From Gaiellasilicea sp963731615 (GTDB taxonomy: Bacteria; Actinomycetota; Thermoleophilia; Gaiellales; Gaiellaceae), in NCBI GenBank assembly GCA_963731615.1, contig CAVSWD010000001.1, positions 496,001 to 560,000 on the forward strand: 64,000 bases of DNA. The letters are read 5' to 3'. Made by a program: the position numbers and the translations under genes. This document shows, piece after piece, positions 61,214 through 64,000 of the stretch. How positions within the stretch are numbered: the stretch's first letter is position 1; each line of letters opens with the position of its first letter. The notes below the pieces were generated by a model. The model ran no database searches. It saw only the letters and a program-made list of their open reading frames with translations, and was not told the origin of the DNA.

Positions 61214-62394
61214 AGCGGCGGCTCGACCCGAAGGGCACGACCGAGCGCGTGATCGGCATCGCCGTGCTCGTGCTGCTCGCGCTCGGGCCGGCGATTTTCA
61301 ACGACTACTGGGTCAACACGATCCTGACGCAGATGTTCATCTTCGGGATCGCCGCGGCCAGCCTCATCTTCCTGTCCGCCTACGGCGCCATGACCTCGCT
61401 CGCACAGACCGCGCTCGTCGGCATCTCGGCCTACCTGATCGGGAACATGGTCACGAAGGGTGGCGTCGGCGGCGAGACCAAAGGCCTGACGCTGGGGTGG
61501 GACCCGACGGTCGCGCTCGTGCTCGCGATCGCGATCACCACGGCGATCGGGGTGATCTTCGGAGCCGTCGCAGCGCGGAGCTTCGGCATCTACTTCCTGA
61601 TGCTGACGCTGACCTACGGCGTGATTGCCAACTACTTCTTCGGTCAGGTGACGGAGTTCGGAGGGTTCTCGCCGATCGCCGGCATCAACCAATACACGCC
61701 CGGGTTCGTGGGCGACATCGTCGGCCACCCGGACAAGCTCTACTACATCGCGCTGGGCGCCTCACTCGTGGTCTATGGGGCGATCAGGTACCTGATCCGA
61801 ACGCCCTTCGGCCTCTCGTTGCAGGGCGTGCGGGACGACCCCGTGCGCATGACCTCGCTCGGCTACAACGTGCCCCTGCACCGGGCGCTCGCGTTCGGCT
61901 TCGCGTCGTTCATCGCCGCGCTGGCAGGTGTCCTTCTCGTCTGGTGGGACGGGCAGATCGCGCCGGGCAACCTCGGTCTCGCCGCCACGATCGAGCTGCT
62001 CGTGATCGCCGTCATCGGCGGCCTCGCCCGAATCGAGGGGGCGTGGCTCGGCGCCTTCGCCTTCATCGTCATCAACAACTACGTCCGCGACGTCGAGCTG
62101 CCCGTCATCGGCGGCAGCTTCAACACGATCATCGGCCTGATTTTCCTCGTCATCGTCATCGTCTCCCCGGACGGGCTCATGGGACTTTGGGACCGCCTCT
62201 GGCGTTCCCTGGGAAGGCGCGGCGGCGGAACGCCGGCCAGCCGCCTCCGTGACCCACCAGGCCGCTCCGGAGGCGAGCGCTCCGTGAAAGGGGGTTGTGG
62301 GGGTTCTGTTCTACCAACCAAACCGCAGGTTTTTCGTCACCACGTCAGGGTCTCACTACAGCAACAAGGGAGGAACGATGAAGAAATCGCGTAG
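61210..62394 (+). CDS. livM: Branched-chain amino-acid-type ABC transporter permease (LivM)
   Basis: About 395 residues if the open frame is used in full. LivM motifs: YGAMTSLAQTALVGISAYLIG, ARSFGIYFLMLTLTYGVIANY, GVRDDPVRMTSLGYNVPLHRALAFG, IEGAWLGAFAFIVINNYV. The natural end is probably near 62,220 (LWRSLGRRGGG): the last 55 codons are low-complexity, run through a terminator-like hairpin and overlap the binding-protein start, so a small frame error is suspected. Confidence 0.8.
   Translation: MKRRLDPKGTTERVIGIAVLVLLALGPAIFNDYWVNTILTQMFIFGIAAASLIFLSAYGAMTSLAQTALVGISAYLIGNMVTKGGVGGETKGLTLGWDPTVALVLAIAITTAIGVIFGAVAARSFGIYFLMLTLTYGVIANYFFGQVTEFGGFSPIAGINQYTPGFVGDIVGHPDKLYYIALGASLVVYGAIRYLIRTPFGLSLQGVRDDPVRMTSLGYNVPLHRALAFGFASFIAALAGVLLVWWDGQIAPGNLGLAATIELLVIAVIGGLARIEGAWLGAFAFIVINNYVRDVELPVIGGSFNTIIGLIFLVIVIVSPDGLMGLWDRLWRSLGRRGGGTPASRLRDPPGRSGGERSVKGGCGGSVLPTKPQVFRHHVRVSLQQQGRNDEEIA
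62320..62334 (+). terminator. Weak terminator-like hairpin between livM and the binding-protein gene
   Basis: AAACC (62320-62324) pairs with GGTTT (62328-62332), loop GCA, followed by TT. It may reduce transcription into, or mark the boundary before, the binding-protein gene, which has its own strong GGGAGG ribosome-binding site. Confidence 0.4.
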
Positions 62395-63772
62395 CTGGAA
62401 GCTCCTGCTTCCGCTCGCAGCGCTCGTGGCCGTGACAGCGGTCTGGGTAACCGGCGCGTTCGCCGCACCCAAGACGCACACGATCAGGGTCGCGATCATG
62501 ACCGACTGCAAGGGCGCCTTCGCGTTCGGCTACGAGCTCGACATCGGCGGTGCTCAGGCCGCGTTCGCGCAGTACGCGAACGGGAAGATCAAGAACAAGA
62601 ACAAGCCGTCGGCCGGAATCTCGGGCATCACCGTCCAGAACCACAAGCTGCAGATCGTTGGCTACGGCTGCGGCGACGACACCGGCCCGACCGCGCTGAA
62701 GGAGACGCGGCGGCTGATGGAGCAGCTGAACGCCGACGTCATGATCGGCCCGCTCTCCGGCGACGAAGCCGTGTCGGTGGCGAACTACGCCAAGACGCAC
62801 CTGTCGAAGACGTTCATCATCGGTACGGCCGGATCACAGGATCCGACCCTGCAGATCGCACCGAGGAACATGTTCCGCTACCACGGCGACGGCGCCCAGT
62901 GGAACGCAGGCCTCGGCGAGATCCTCTACAAGAAGCTGGGCTGGCGGAAAGCCGCGATCATCATGGACGACTACAGCTTCGGCTGGACGTCCGGCGCCGG
63001 GATCATCGCGGACTTCTGCGCGATCGGCGGTCAGATCACGAAGCGCGTGTTCCCGCCGCTCAACACGACGGACTACGCGCCGTTCGTGCGGCAGCTGCCG
63101 CGCCCCGGCACGGTCGACGGCTACATGTGGGTCGTCGGCGGCACCGGGACCGCGTCCAGCCTGAAGGCGTTCGAGCAGGCCTACGGTGCGATCAACCCGA
63201 AGCAGCACGCCGGCAACCTGTTCTTCGCGTTCCTCGGAGCCGACAAGGTCGTGGGCCCGAAGGTCGTCGGCACGTATGTCGGCGGCTTCGGCACCGGCCC
63301 GGGCCTCAAGACCCCGGCGGCGAAGAGGTACGAGGCCGTGATGAAGAAGTGGTACCCGAAGCTGCCCGCAGCGGACGGCTTCGTCTACAACTACTACAAC
63401 GCAGCCTGGGCGCTCGTCCGCGGCCTGACCGCCTCCGGCGGCCAGATCGGAGCGGCGTTGCAGCGTTCGCTGCCGAAGACCAACCAGTCGGCATACGAGG
63501 TCTCGGACGGAGGCATCGTCCGGCTCGACACGCGCCGGCAGGCGATCCAGGATCAGTACCCCCTGCAGGTCGTCAAGAACGCCGACGGCTCGATCGGAAC
63601 CAAGATCGTCGGCTTCGTGCCGAACGTCGATCAGTCGTTCGGCGGTCTGTTCAAGCCGTCGAGCCCGGCCCCGGGCCGTTCGCAGCCCGCGTGCGTGAAG
63701 AAGAAGCTGCCGTGGCAGGGCAAGATCCGCGAAGTGAAGAACGGCGTCATCACGAAGACGATCATCAAGTAG
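62378..63772 (+). CDS. livK: ABC transporter substrate-binding protein (Liv/amide family)
   Basis: Protein of 464 residues. Signal peptide MKKSRSWKLLLPLAALVAVTAVW, cleaved near AFA-AP. Mature type I periplasmic-binding fold: IRVAIMTDCKGAFAFGYELDIGGAQAAF, VMIGPLSGDEAVSVANYAK, KAAIIMDDYSFGWTSGAGIIA, AAWALVRGLTASGG. A Cys in PACVKKKL near the C-terminus is unusual. It binds amino acids or amide-type ligands and delivers them to LivHM. ATG 62378 has GGGAGGAACG upstream. Confidence 0.85.
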   Translation: MKKSRSWKLLLPLAALVAVTAVWVTGAFAAPKTHTIRVAIMTDCKGAFAFGYELDIGGAQAAFAQYANGKIKNKNKPSAGISGITVQNHKLQIVGYGCGDDTGPTALKETRRLMEQLNADVMIGPLSGDEAVSVANYAKTHLSKTFIIGTAGSQDPTLQIAPRNMFRYHGDGAQWNAGLGEILYKKLGWRKAAIIMDDYSFGWTSGAGIIADFCAIGGQITKRVFPPLNTTDYAPFVRQLPRPGTVDGYMWVVGGTGTASSLKAFEQAYGAINPKQHAGNLFFAFLGADKVVGPKVVGTYVGGFGTGPGLKTPAAKRYEAVMKKWYPKLPAADGFVYNYYNAAWALVRGLTASGGQIGAALQRSLPKTNQSAYEVSDGGIVRLDTRRQAIQDQYPLQVVKNADGSIGTKIVGFVPNVDQSFGGLFKPSSPAPGRSQPACVKKKLPWQGKIREVKNGVITKTIIK

Positions 63773-63776
63773 GTCC

Positions 63777-64000
63777 ATGACCGAAGCACCGTCCACCGTC
63801 CCGAGTGCCGCGTCGACTCTCCGCTTGCGGGGAGTCGGCCGGCGCTTCGGTGGTCTGCTCGCCGTGAGCGACGTCGATCTCGACGTCGCTCACGGCGAGC
63901 GTCGGGCCATTCTCGGCCCCAACGGGGCCGGCAAGACCACCCTCTTCAACGTCATCTCTGGAGATCTCGCCGCGTCGTCCGGGAGCGTCGAGCTGTTCGG
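63777..64000 (+). CDS. livG: ABC transporter ATPase (LivG), 3'-partial
   Basis: The first 74 residues are visible: LRLRGVGRRFGGLLAVSDVDLDV then Walker A ILGPNGAGKTTLFNVISGD. Cut by the window end. It should energise the Liv importer. A 21-bp perfect inverted repeat lies in the reading frame just before Walker A. Confidence 0.9.
   Translation, partial: MTEAPSTVPSAASTLRLRGVGRRFGGLLAVSDVDLDVAHGERRAILGPNGAGKTTLFNVISGDLAASSGSVELF
63857..63900. repeat. Perfect 21-bp inverted repeat inside livG
   Basis: Bases 63857-63877 are the exact reverse complement of 63880-63900, separated by only TC. It encodes AVSDVDLDVAHGE. Such a cruciform could form a strong mRNA stem before Walker A. Confidence 0.85.

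Overview
The window is high-GC bacterial chromosome with dense genes, many ATGA/GTGA start-stop overlaps, frequent GTG/TTG starts and no phage, insertion sequence or CRISPR array. Family content (Eis-like acetyltransferases, collagen-like GXY protein, RTX/TolB-type exported proteins, DUF1800/DUF1501 pair, XdhC, LemA-DUF2207, ECF uptake genes) fits an actinobacterium, most likely class Thermoleophilia; the class assignment is inference from gene content only.

Layout. 1-2.8 kb: tail of an ECF-type uptake operon (fused double ATPase, S component, exported alpha-barrel protein resembling the alpha domain of cobalamin carriers). 2.8-13.5 kb: exported DUF4394 protein, UvrD helicase, tandem Eis-like acetyltransferases, tandem M23 peptidases, tRNA-Val, collagen-like protein, possible structured RNA. 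13.6-17.3 kb (minus): cupredoxin-like protein, DUF1501, DUF1800, CBS protein. 17.3-29 kb: translation block thrS-infC-rpmI-rplT-TrmH-like and pheS-pheT, separated by minus-strand esterase, DUF2207, LemA and two methyltransferases. 29-32.3 kb: copper-type secreted protein and a minus-strand envelope cluster. 32.3-38 kb: 2-oxoacid dehydrogenase complex E1alpha-E1beta-E2-VOC-GNAT-E3. 38-48 kb: GtrA and GT87 membrane proteins, enoyl-CoA hydratase, TolB/RTX proteins, DHDPS-like lyase plus FAD oxidase, acyl-CoA carboxylase beta, HD-GYP protein, cold-shock protein and IF-1. 48-51 kb: SGNH hydrolase, tRNA-Trp, a small membrane protein, XdhC pair. 51.8-64 kb: a run of catabolic genes (SMP-30, isochorismatase-fold hydrolase, cupins, aldehyde dehydrogenase, NIPSNAP, SDR, ThDP enzyme, Rid protein, amidase) leading into a Liv-type ABC importer (permeases, binding protein, ATPase cut off by the window end).

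The 51.8-64 kb block is the best candidate for an undescribed pathway: translationally coupled genes, a 14/15-bp motif shared by the SMP-30 and Liv promoters, part of which recurs at the aldehyde dehydrogenase promoter, and two enzymes with altered active sites (Ser for the usual Cys in the isochorismatase fold; no RidA-type Arg). I read it as uptake and breakdown of an amide- or imine-containing compound; the substrate is not identifiable from sequence.

Two window-wide patterns stand out. First, many genes have a TANNNT-like -10 hexamer 6-7 bases before the start codon, implying leaderless mRNAs, including head-to-head pairs only 21-23 bp apart. Second, at least 16 single-base frame breaks interrupt otherwise intact, often essential genes (thrS, pheS, pheT), so most are probably base-level sequence errors; I give full gene extents across them.
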